The position numbers were made by a program, and so were the translations under genes. From a virus, in IMG/VR virus record IMGVR_UViG_3300032291_001375, positions 1-32,693 of that record: DNA of 32,693 bases, one strand, 5' to 3'. The notes under the pieces were generated by a model that did no database searches, had not been told where the DNA came from, and saw only the letters and a program-made list of their open reading frames with translations. Positions 20,374-28,437 of the stretch are shown in pieces (the stretch's first letter is position 1; every line of letters begins with the position of its first letter).

Positions 20374-20630
20374 GAGATATACAATCTTTGGACATTTGGA
20401 GCGCAGGCGAAACAAAGACAGCCGTATGCATCCGACTTTACATCAGCTACGATGACCTATCAACAAGAGCCGCTTTTCAATACTCGCTATGCGATGTTGA
20501 TGGTGTTACCATTTACGAAGGGCAAATACTTATTGAAGGTCAAACCTATTTGGATTGGGGCAGTAGTGGTGATTCAAACAATGAAGCATACACCATTGCG
20601 GCAGCACAATTGAACATCACGCTTGCGTAA
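20370..20630 (+). CDS. Small protein following the fiber gene
   Basis: 86 residues starting MRDIQSLDIWSAGETKTAVC, strand-rich with TIYEGQILIEGQTYLDWGSS and an Asn/Ala C-terminus. Overlapping stop-start codons on both sides (ATGA at 20370, TAATG at 20628) tie it to fiber and tail-completion genes. It may be a fiber chaperone or a small tail component. No family is recognised. Confidence 0.65.
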   Translation: MRDIQSLDIWSAGETKTAVCIRLYISYDDLSTRAAFQYSLCDVDGVTIYEGQILIEGQTYLDWGSSGDSNNEAYTIAAAQLNITLA

Positions 20631-21160
20631 TGGCAGATGCTTTTGAAGATATACTAAACGAGTACGCAGTCGCAGTCATAGAACGTGCGCAATCTAACCT
20701 GCGCATCAAACGAAGGGTGCGTGGTAAGATGGTGAATCGTTTTGCTTCAGGTACGTTGTCAAAATCGCTCTACTACAATCTCAAGTTTAGATACAACAAG
20801 CCCACGCTTGACTTCACCGTGTCTAATGACCAAGCAGGCAAGTATGCGGATGTGATTGAATATGGGCGCAGACCTTACCCGGGGCAACCTAACAAACGCC
20901 CACCTGTTAAGGCCATTGAGGACTGGATAAGATTAAAGCCGTTGAAGCTGCGAAATAATCAGGGGCAATTTATTAAGTCAACTGATGACACCATTAGAGC
21001 TGCAGCATTACGCATCGCAATCAACATTGGTGAGCGAGGCATTGAAGGAATCAACTACTACCAAGAAGCAATCAATGATACTTGGGATGAATATAAGGAC
21101 AAGTTGATTGAAGGTTATGTAAAAGGAATAGAAACACGATTACTATTAAATAAACGATAA
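20630..21160 (+). CDS. HK97 gp10-like tail completion protein
   Basis: 176 residues. The middle has DFTVSNDQAGKYADVIEYGR, then RPYPGQPNKRPPVKAIEDWI, the pattern of HK97 gp10-like and related tail completion proteins, where an E-x-G-R segment follows a small beta-barrel. Helices at both ends are basic (SNLRIKRRVRGKMVNRF). Such proteins close the head-tail joint in siphoviruses. Its position away from the portal is unusual but fits the rearranged order here. The stop overlaps the next start. Confidence 0.65.
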   Translation: MADAFEDILNEYAVAVIERAQSNLRIKRRVRGKMVNRFASGTLSKSLYYNLKFRYNKPTLDFTVSNDQAGKYADVIEYGRRPYPGQPNKRPPVKAIEDWIRLKPLKLRNNQGQFIKSTDDTIRAAALRIAINIGERGIEGINYYQEAINDTWDEYKDKLIEGYVKGIETRLLLNKR

Positions 21161-22446
21161 TGGCAATAACAATAGAAGACCAGCCGTACACATGGGCGGT
21201 GCGAGGGCAGAAGCTAATGATAGTTGCAACGAGTGATGAAACTGCACAGGTTGGTTTTAAGTATGGCGTCGAGGTAGACATAGATGGTGTATTGTACAAC
21301 TTCTATTTGAGTGCTGCTCCTGATGATAGGTTATACTTTGACATGCAGCCGCTTCTTGACACGATGCGCAATACTGAGCCGCAGAACTTTCACTTTGCCA
21401 CCGATGATACGCAAGATGATTTGAGCAAATTAAGTTTGACCTTTACACTTAGCGAATGGTGGTTGGTAGATGGTGTGTTTACGCTCAATGCAGGTAGCGA
21501 GGTAAGCGGTGATGAAGCTTTAGCAATAAACGGCTACTTCCAAGTAATCGATGGCTACAAACCGAATGTAGAAACAGGTAGCCAAAAAGTGAAACAATCG
21601 CTCACAAGCACATCATCGTATGTAATGAGCGACCGAAACAACAACACTTCGCCATTTTATCTTAGCCAAACATGGAGCTTTGGTGACGCTATTAATAGCA
21701 TTTGGATTCCTGTGCTTGAGAAAGACTATGGTGTGTTGTCGATACCCGGCAATGATACCTATCTAAGCAACAACGTAGCAACTCAATTCCGCATTACTAT
21801 ATTCAGTTCAGCAGGTGCGCCAACGAGCCAAACCATTGCGCTCAATGGATACGATATTGAGAACCTACCTGTGTACCCTGCAAACCTTAACGACTGGACA
21901 GGGCTAACTGTTGCCCCTTCGTTATTTCCTAACTGGCGATGTTACACTGTTGGCATACTTAACGCTGCAAATGGTAGTGTGAGTGAAACCTACATCTTCT
22001 ACAACACGCACGACTACGGGCAGAGCGACTGCAATTGGGATAACATCAGACTTGGATGGGTTAATTCGCGTGGTGGTTGGGACTATTTCAACTTCACCAA
22101 GAAGTCAGAAACAACAAATGAGATTGAGCGCAAGCAGTACCGCAAGGTTTTATTCAATGGCAGCCCAACCATATTCAGCCCAAACGACAGGTCATTACTA
22201 CAACGCCAGAACTTAGCGCAACAAGTAATAACCATTACATCGGACTACATCACCGAAGGCGAGTTTCAGCTACTACGATCGTTGCTCGTAAGCAATCAAG
22301 TTACATGGCTAACTGAAGAAGCAGGTACGCCTGTTGAAGTACCTGTGAACATAGAAGACACAAGCTTTGTGGAAAAGAAGAATCGTGACGGCAAGCAGTA
22401 CAACGTAACTTTGAGAATGCGCCTATCAAACCCATACTGGACATAA
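21160..22446 (+). CDS. Tail-tip protein, distal-tail-like
   Basis: 428 residues, mainly beta strands. Recognisable blocks include YNFYLSAAPDDRLYFDMQPL, CNWDNIRLGWVNSRGGWDYF near residues 285-305, and a C-terminal RNGKQYN-like strand pattern (KNRDGKQYNVTLRMRLSNPY). The GWVNSRGGWDYFNF block recurs in Bacteroidota phage tail proteins encoded before large tail-tip proteins. By position it is a candidate distal tail (Dit-like) protein at the tail end. The exact role is inferred from gene order. Confidence 0.6.
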   Translation: MAITIEDQPYTWAVRGQKLMIVATSDETAQVGFKYGVEVDIDGVLYNFYLSAAPDDRLYFDMQPLLDTMRNTEPQNFHFATDDTQDDLSKLSLTFTLSEWWLVDGVFTLNAGSEVSGDEALAINGYFQVIDGYKPNVETGSQKVKQSLTSTSSYVMSDRNNNTSPFYLSQTWSFGDAINSIWIPVLEKDYGVLSIPGNDTYLSNNVATQFRITIFSSAGAPTSQTIALNGYDIENLPVYPANLNDWTGLTVAPSLFPNWRCYTVGILNAANGSVSETYIFYNTHDYGQSDCNWDNIRLGWVNSRGGWDYFNFTKKSETTNEIERKQYRKVLFNGSPTIFSPNDRSLLQRQNLAQQVITITSDYITEGEFQLLRSLLVSNQVTWLTEEAGTPVEVPVNIEDTSFVEKKNRDGKQYNVTLRMRLSNPYWT

Positions 22447-22447
22447 C

Positions 22448-25400
22448 ATGAACGGAGAAGTACAACTAATAGTCAACAGTGAAGTACCTACAGCGATTGC
22501 GAGTATATCAAACAATCCTATATACATAGGCATTGGTTCGCTATCAAGATTGATTGTGACGAGCAGTGATGAAGTGGCTGCATTGACCACAGGTGATTCG
22601 CTTACCATCTTCAACGCAATAGGTCAAAGTGTTGTTAAAACACTAAACTCAAACCCTGTTATTGATTCACCAGTGCCAGGTCAAACACGATTGAACTTTG
22701 CAGGCACATGGGCGCAAGATTATTCAGCAGCTGCAGGTGGTTACTTCATGTTGGGTGTTGGTGGTGAATACTACTTAGACCTTTTTGAAAACGAAAGCAT
22801 ATCGCAGAACTGGAAGTTTCAAGACCTTAACAGCTTTACTGCGCAAGGTGCATTCACTCGCGAGTTTAGAGTGCCTTATAGTGCAACTAATCAACTTGCA
22901 CTGGGTGCATTGTTTGATGTGAACGTAGAAGCAGGCTCATCGAATTATTTCCATTACAAGTTACCTGCTGAGATTCGCGTTGATACGCTACCCATCGCTA
23001 CAGGTTATGTGCGTGTACGCAAGATATACAAGCAGCAGAACCGCATTAACGAGGTTGAGTTAGCCTTCTATGCTGAAACACCCGACCTTGTGCGCAACAT
23101 TGGCGAGAAGAAGCTGAGTGATTTGGATGCGCTTAGTGCGCTTAATGAAACCGTTGGGTATGATAACGTGACAACTCCAAGTGCGGAGCGTATATGGACG
23201 ATTTTAGATCGCGGTCAAAGATGGAGTGAGAATGGTGAAACCAATACACGCACATTACAAGACCCGAACACGCCCGTGTTTGCTGCTGACCTAACGCCTG
23301 CACTTTGTTGGGAATACCTGTTCAACAACATTATCAAAGAAGCAGGTTTTGAATTGGTGGGCGGTACACTGCAAAGCATACTAAGCCAATACTGGATGCC
23401 GTGGTGCAACTCTCGATTCTTGCAAGGTAGTGATACCAATGGTGGCTTTGCTTTTCGTGCTGCATTAAGTGCATCAACACCTGTTGCCTTTAACACGATA
23501 CCATTTGATAACGAGTTATTTGATAACAACGGTGACTATAACCCTGCAACGTACACCTTCACCGCACCTGTAAGCGGTCGATACTTTTTCAACTTTAACC
23601 TACAAGTGGTCATCACTGGTGCAAGTGCAAGGATATTTGTACAAGCGATTAAGAATGTGGTGAACAGCTACCCAATAATCGATGTGCAATTTTTTACAGG
23701 TACAAGCCAATGGGTATTTAATGATTCGCAACTACTTGAGGCAGGTGATACGCTAACGTGGTATTGCTATAAGCAAGGTGTAGGCACTGCTGCATTTGAT
23801 GCAGGAAGCACGGTTGGTTTGCAAGTTGCCAATTTGAACTATAGCCAGTCTATTACATACAGCGCAAACGCACCCGACATGAAGCAAATTGACTTTGTAA
23901 CGGATGTGATTAAGATGCACAACTGCGCGATTGTAGCGGACAGGGCAGTGCCAAGTAAAATCTACATCGTGCCTCAGAATAGCTACTTAGGCAGCGGCAA
24001 TGTCTTAGACTGGACAAGCAAGCTTGATATTTCCAAGGATGTCACCATAGGAAGCACAACGGATTTGCAAAAGGGAAAGTTTCAGTTTACCTACACGGCA
24101 GGTGAAGACTTTTTGAGCAAAGTATATAGGAATGTAGAACGTGTGTATGGTGACTATGAGGCGGTAGGTTATACCATCAACCCGGATACAGCACCAAGTG
24201 ACTTCGCCATAGGTGACCAAAAGATTACACTTGTTACACGCAGCACGCCATCGGGAGTTGTGAATGGCAATGGCTATGTGATGCCTATGTTCTTAAATGA
24301 TTCAGTGCAGTTCGTTGCCCCTGGTCCTCGTTGTTTGTACGAGGCAGGTTCAGTAGATGTGCAATTGTATGATGATAGCACGACAACGGTTGTCAATACC
24401 AACGTGCCTGTGTTAAACAATTACAGCGCAGTATATCCATCGATTTACGACTATGACTTAAACTGGGCACCTGAAGTGCCACCACATCCGATTGAGGCGA
24501 ATCCGTACAACAACTTATTCAATTTGCATTGGCGCACCTACATGAATGCACTTTATAGTCCTGAGGCACGCATGATGGAAGCATCTTTTGCGTTATCGCT
24601 CAAAGACATTCTTACGTTTCAGTTCAGCGACAAGATTTGGATACAGGATAGCTATTGGCGCATCATTGAGATAAGTGATTACAAGGTGGGCGATGTGGAA
24701 AGCACAAAGGTTAAATTGCTCAAGTTCTTGGAAGATACCGAGGACTGCTCGGCTACACCTTCAACCATTTCTTTTAATGGCGAGGTGAACTTTGTTGATG
24801 CCAACTATGACCCTGTTGATCCATCACAAGACTGTTGCACTCGTTATGGCTACACATGGGATGAAGCTACCGCTGTGTGTTGGGCTTTTGTGCCAACGGG
24901 TGATAGACCTAACTCACCCACATCAGGCAGTTCGACCAATCCTGCACCACGCGAAAACAAAGCGCAGGCACGCAATGCGGCTATCATCAATTCGGTTATT
25001 TCAGGTGACAACGTGGTAATTGAGAATGGCAACCAAAACACGTTAGCCGTTGGTGAGCGTTTGGAGTTGACCAAGAATGTCAATGGTAGCAATTTATTAG
25101 GTAAAAATGTTACGACGAATCTTCCGGGCATGCACATTGGCGGGGGCTACAGAGCGGGCAACCCTGCAACAACTGAAGACGGATGGGCGCAGTTCGGTCA
25201 GTTTGCTTTGCATCGCTATCCAACCATTACCGCATCAGGGCAAGTTTCAAATCTTTTCATTGAAGGCATCACAGGTGAATACATAGACATGCCCGATGAT
25301 ACGCTATGGAGTTGCATGCTTAACGTGACCATCAAAGATGCAACAGGGGCAAGTGTGACAAGGCTTCTACACTTTACACTGGAGAAGGTGGGCGGTGTTG

Positions 25401-25588
25401 CAAGTGCGAGTGCTATCACAACCATAAGCACGATAGGTGCAATAGGTGCAAACGTGTTCACATTTGGAATAGATACAGCAACCAATCCTGATGAGCATCG
25501 CATAAATGTCACTTTCACAGGCGGCACTTATCCTGATGCTTTCATCATCAACACATCATTGCAATACCAACAAAACAAAACAGCATAA
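22448..25588 (+). CDS. Large tail-tip/baseplate hub-like protein
   Basis: 1046 residues. Residues about 105-230 carry YYLDLFENESISQNWKFQDL, AFTREFRVPYSATNQ, and LPIATGYVRVRKIYKQQNRI, typical of the large tail-associated protein of Bacteroidota siphoviruses. The middle is strand-rich (a jelly-roll-like part at about 330-470). After about residue 765 there is a cysteine-containing linker (DCCTRYGYTWDEATAVCW), then a Ser/Pro hinge and a right-handed repeat-like stretch (GDNVVIENGNQNTLAVGE). A C-terminal beta domain, possibly receptor-binding, ends the protein. It starts 1 nt after the previous stop. Confidence 0.65.
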   Translation: MNGEVQLIVNSEVPTAIASISNNPIYIGIGSLSRLIVTSSDEVAALTTGDSLTIFNAIGQSVVKTLNSNPVIDSPVPGQTRLNFAGTWAQDYSAAAGGYFMLGVGGEYYLDLFENESISQNWKFQDLNSFTAQGAFTREFRVPYSATNQLALGALFDVNVEAGSSNYFHYKLPAEIRVDTLPIATGYVRVRKIYKQQNRINEVELAFYAETPDLVRNIGEKKLSDLDALSALNETVGYDNVTTPSAERIWTILDRGQRWSENGETNTRTLQDPNTPVFAADLTPALCWEYLFNNIIKEAGFELVGGTLQSILSQYWMPWCNSRFLQGSDTNGGFAFRAALSASTPVAFNTIPFDNELFDNNGDYNPATYTFTAPVSGRYFFNFNLQVVITGASARIFVQAIKNVVNSYPIIDVQFFTGTSQWVFNDSQLLEAGDTLTWYCYKQGVGTAAFDAGSTVGLQVANLNYSQSITYSANAPDMKQIDFVTDVIKMHNCAIVADRAVPSKIYIVPQNSYLGSGNVLDWTSKLDISKDVTIGSTTDLQKGKFQFTYTAGEDFLSKVYRNVERVYGDYEAVGYTINPDTAPSDFAIGDQKITLVTRSTPSGVVNGNGYVMPMFLNDSVQFVAPGPRCLYEAGSVDVQLYDDSTTTVVNTNVPVLNNYSAVYPSIYDYDLNWAPEVPPHPIEANPYNNLFNLHWRTYMNALYSPEARMMEASFALSLKDILTFQFSDKIWIQDSYWRIIEISDYKVGDVESTKVKLLKFLEDTEDCSATPSTISFNGEVNFVDANYDPVDPSQDCCTRYGYTWDEATAVCWAFVPTGDRPNSPTSGSSTNPAPRENKAQARNAAIINSVISGDNVVIENGNQNTLAVGERLELTKNVNGSNLLGKNVTTNLPGMHIGGGYRAGNPATTEDGWAQFGQFALHRYPTITASGQVSNLFIEGITGEYIDMPDDTLWSCMLNVTIKDATGASVTRLLHFTLEKVGGVASASAITTISTIGAIGANVFTFGIDTATNPDEHRINVTFTGGTYPDAFIINTSLQYQQNKTA

Positions 25589-25761
25589 TGGAATCAATTA
25601 AAAACACAATGCGCTATCTTCAGTTAGGCATCAAAGCAAATCCAACACACAACTATTCGCTGCGCAAGTGGCAACGTGTGCTTTGGTATGCAACGCTGTA
25701 TGTGTGGCGCACCTTCTTGTTTTTCGGACTTATCTATTTACTATCTAAACTTATTTACTAA
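25588..25761 (+). CDS. 57-residue membrane protein before the tape measure
   Basis: Starts MESIKNTMRYLQLGIKANPT, is basic and aromatic in the middle (RKWQRVLWYATLYVW), and ends in a hydrophobic segment FLFFGLIYLLSKLIY. It has TAATG overlaps with both neighbours (25586-25590 and 25759-25763), so it is very probably translated. A membrane-active peptide beside the tape measure could help DNA injection or be a minor tail component. It is too short for usual gene finders. Confidence 0.7.
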   Translation: MESIKNTMRYLQLGIKANPTHNYSLRKWQRVLWYATLYVWRTFLFFGLIYLLSKLIY

Positions 25762-27821
25762 TGGCAGAGCCTATTGTTCGGAGTTTCGTGATCGACACCA
25801 GTGAGAGCGAGCAAAATCTTAAGGAGTTAAATACTACAATCAATGCAACTGATGCTGCAATCAATAAAGGTGCGCAGGCATTTGACAACGTAGCCGTTGC
25901 ACAAGAAGAGGTTGTTGTATCGAGCAAGTCATTGAAGGCGCAGCTGCGTGACCTTCAGGCGCAGTTAGCCAATACCGAACCCGACAGCGCGAAGTATCGT
26001 GAGTTATCACAGGCAGCAGGGGAACTTAAAGACAAGATTCAGGATGCAGCACAGGCAGTAGGCACACAGGCAGGTGGTGCATTTGAAAGGGTGAGCGGTT
26101 CACTTGGACTGGTGACATCGCGTATTGCAAACCTTGACTTTGAAGGTGCGGCAGAAGGTGCAAAGCTACTTGCTCAAAACATTACGCAGATTAAGCCGGG
26201 TGATATCACCAAAGGTATACAAGGCATAGGTAGTGCGCTTGGCTCAGTTGGTAAGGCGTTACTTACTAACCCAATCTTCTTGATAGGTGCAGCCATTGCA
26301 GCTGCTATCGTGTATGCAGATGAATTGTTATCGCTCATCGATGGGGTAACGGATGCTGAAACAAAGGCACTGGATGTGCAAAAGGAACGTGCTGCATTAG
26401 CGAAAGAGCAAGTAGATGCAATCGGTGCGCAGGAAGAATCGTTGAAGCGTCAAGGCTTAACCGAAAAAGAGATTACTGCGCTAAAGTTGCAGGCATTAGA
26501 TACTGCCATACTTGAACAACAAGCAGTAGTTGAAACCACACGCATACAGGCAGAGGGGCAAATAAAAGCAGCCGAGCGAAATGCGCAATATCTCAAGACC
26601 TTTCTTGACTTTGTAACCTTTCCACAGCGCAAGCTTGCTGAGTTCTTTGAAGGCTTTGTCAATGGATCAATAGACATCCTAAACAAGTTAGGGCTGGGCA
26701 TTGAAAAGATTAATGTATCAGGTGTATTTGAAGATGTAAACAACTTTATTGTAAAGCAGGTATTCGACCCTGCGGCTGAACGCAAGAATCAAGAACAAAT
26801 CGTAAAGGATGCTGAGAAGTCATTGGTTGCATTAACTAACCAACGCGATGGAATACTCAATGCGCAGGATGCAAAGGAAAGAGCAGCCGCACAAAAGGCA
26901 GCGGATGACAAAGCAAAAGCGGCAAAGGATGCAGCAGATGCACAGCTAAAGGCTGAACAAGAAGTGAGCGACCTGCTCAATCAGTTGTACGAAGAAAATC
27001 TCAAAGAGTTTGAAGATGCTGAAAAGCAAAAGACCGCAGCAGCAGAAGCCGAGGCAGAAAAGCGTAAGAAGGCAGAAGAAGAATACGATGCAGCTATAAC
27101 CGCACTGCGTGCCGAGCAGGATGCAGCCAACCTAACGCAAGACCAAAAGGATGTCATTGCAATTGACAACAAGTATTTGGACTTGCGTGAAAAGGCAATT
27201 GCCGCAGGTGAAAGCACACTTGAAGTTGATGCCGCATACAAGGCAGCGTTAGAAGCACAGGAGCAACAATCGGCAGAAAGAAGAAAGGCAAACGAACAAG
27301 CGGTACAAGATGCAAAGTTGCAACTTACATCGGATGCATTAGGTGCAATCAATGGACTTGTTGCTGCATTTGCCAAAGGTGATGAGAAGCGTGCAAAGCA
27401 GGCATTTAAAATTCAAAAGGCAGTTAGCATAGCGCAGGCAACAGTTGACACGTACAAAGGTGCAAACGCTATTTTTGCCGCTGCTGCTGCTAACCCATCG
27501 ACAATCCTTTTTCCTGCGCAGCCATTTATTGCGGCAGGTACGGCTATAGCCGCAGGTATTGCCAACGTAGCGACAATTGCACAACAGCAGTTTCAAGGTG
27601 GTTCAGCAAGTGGTGGTGGTGGAAATGAAAACCCACCAAGCTTGCCAGGTGGTGGTGGTGGTGACACAGGTTCTCAGCCTGCTCAGTTTAACCCACTCGC
27701 ATCATCATTCCTGCAGGATAGACCAGAGCAGTTAACGCCACGTGCCTATGTATTGGCAGGTGATGTCGCAAGCCAACAAGAAGTGCGCACTAAAGTGGAA
27801 GACCTATCACGAATCGGATAA
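25761..27821 (+). CDS. Tape measure protein
   Basis: 686 residues, overwhelmingly helical. N-terminal half: charged coiled coil (SLKAQLRDLQAQLANTEPDS), a Gly-rich part, and one hydrophobic helix at about 167-186 (LLTNPIFLIGAAIAAAIVYA). Second half: Ala/Lys/Glu coiled coil (residues about 350-530), then a Gly/Ser-rich hinge with PSLPGGGGGD and a C-terminal AYVLAGDVASQQEVRTK. This layout sets tail length and is delivered with the DNA. At about 1.5 A per residue a tail near 100 nm would be expected. It makes a siphovirus morphology likely. Confidence 0.85.
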   Translation: MAEPIVRSFVIDTSESEQNLKELNTTINATDAAINKGAQAFDNVAVAQEEVVVSSKSLKAQLRDLQAQLANTEPDSAKYRELSQAAGELKDKIQDAAQAVGTQAGGAFERVSGSLGLVTSRIANLDFEGAAEGAKLLAQNITQIKPGDITKGIQGIGSALGSVGKALLTNPIFLIGAAIAAAIVYADELLSLIDGVTDAETKALDVQKERAALAKEQVDAIGAQEESLKRQGLTEKEITALKLQALDTAILEQQAVVETTRIQAEGQIKAAERNAQYLKTFLDFVTFPQRKLAEFFEGFVNGSIDILNKLGLGIEKINVSGVFEDVNNFIVKQVFDPAAERKNQEQIVKDAEKSLVALTNQRDGILNAQDAKERAAAQKAADDKAKAAKDAADAQLKAEQEVSDLLNQLYEENLKEFEDAEKQKTAAAEAEAEKRKKAEEEYDAAITALRAEQDAANLTQDQKDVIAIDNKYLDLREKAIAAGESTLEVDAAYKAALEAQEQQSAERRKANEQAVQDAKLQLTSDALGAINGLVAAFAKGDEKRAKQAFKIQKAVSIAQATVDTYKGANAIFAAAAANPSTILFPAQPFIAAGTAIAAGIANVATIAQQQFQGGSASGGGGNENPPSLPGGGGGDTGSQPAQFNPLASSFLQDRPEQLTPRAYVLAGDVASQQEVRTKVEDLSRIG

Positions 27822-27840
27822 TTAAAACTAAATTTGTAAC

Positions 27841-28437
27841 ATGGAAAAGAGAAAAGTAGTTAAGTGTGTAATAGACGAAGAAGGTCGTTTAGGCATTACG
27901 GCGATGGGCTTAGTTGATAGCCCTGCAATCGAAGAAAACTGGATTGCGCTAAGCAAGATGCAACTCGCGAAAGTGGATGAGGAACGTAGGATGCTATATG
28001 GTCCAGCACTCATACCCGACAAAGAGATACTGCGCTATGACGAGAAGGGCGAACCTTACTATGTCTACTTTGAAAAGGCAACAGTTAGCGCAATCGCACA
28101 TCAGTTCTTTAAAAAGAATCTGCAACACACGACTAATCTGCAACACGAGATACCTGTAACCGGTGTGACCGTGGTTGAATCATGGGTGAAAGAAGGCAAG
28201 ATGGACAAATCAATACAACTTGGATTGCCTGAGTTGCCCGATGGTACCTGGTTCATTGGCACAAAGGTGGACGAAGACCATGTGTGGGAAGATGTGAAAG
28301 AAGGCAAGGTGCGTGGCTATAGCATTGAAGGATTCTTTAACGAGGTGGGTGTGTCGATGAGTGGTGTTAAGAATTACGAGGCTGAGTTGGTGCATGAACT
28401 TGACCAACTATTGAGCAATGTAAACCCCAACAAATGA
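27841..28437 (+). CDS. Prohead protease, XkdF-like
   Basis: 198 residues. Landmarks are GLVDSPAIEENWIAL, YGPALIPDKEILRYDEKGEP, a WVKEGKMDKSIQLGL block, and PDGTWFIGTKVDEDHVWEDV followed by GKVRGYSIEGFF. This matches the XkdF-type putative serine proteases that mature the capsid. The conserved Ser in GYSIEG may be catalytic, by family analogy. The upstream TAAATTTG (27829-27836) resembles a -7 box but lies only 4 nt from the ATG. It is coupled by ATGA to the subtilase gene, before scaffold and capsid. Confidence 0.75.
   Translation: MEKRKVVKCVIDEEGRLGITAMGLVDSPAIEENWIALSKMQLAKVDEERRMLYGPALIPDKEILRYDEKGEPYYVYFEKATVSAIAHQFFKKNLQHTTNLQHEIPVTGVTVVESWVKEGKMDKSIQLGLPELPDGTWFIGTKVDEDHVWEDVKEGKVRGYSIEGFFNEVGVSMSGVKNYEAELVHELDQLLSNVNPNK

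Noticed and set aside
26981-27376. Serine/alanine-rich minus-strand open frames opposite the tape measure
   Set aside because: Low-complexity Ala/Ser composition is the mirror of the Ala/Glu/Lys coiled coil on the plus strand.
27829-27836. TAAATTTG as a promoter for the prohead protease
   Set aside because: It fits the -7 motif but has no TTG at 18-20 nt upstream and would place the start inside the gene; listed only as a remark.
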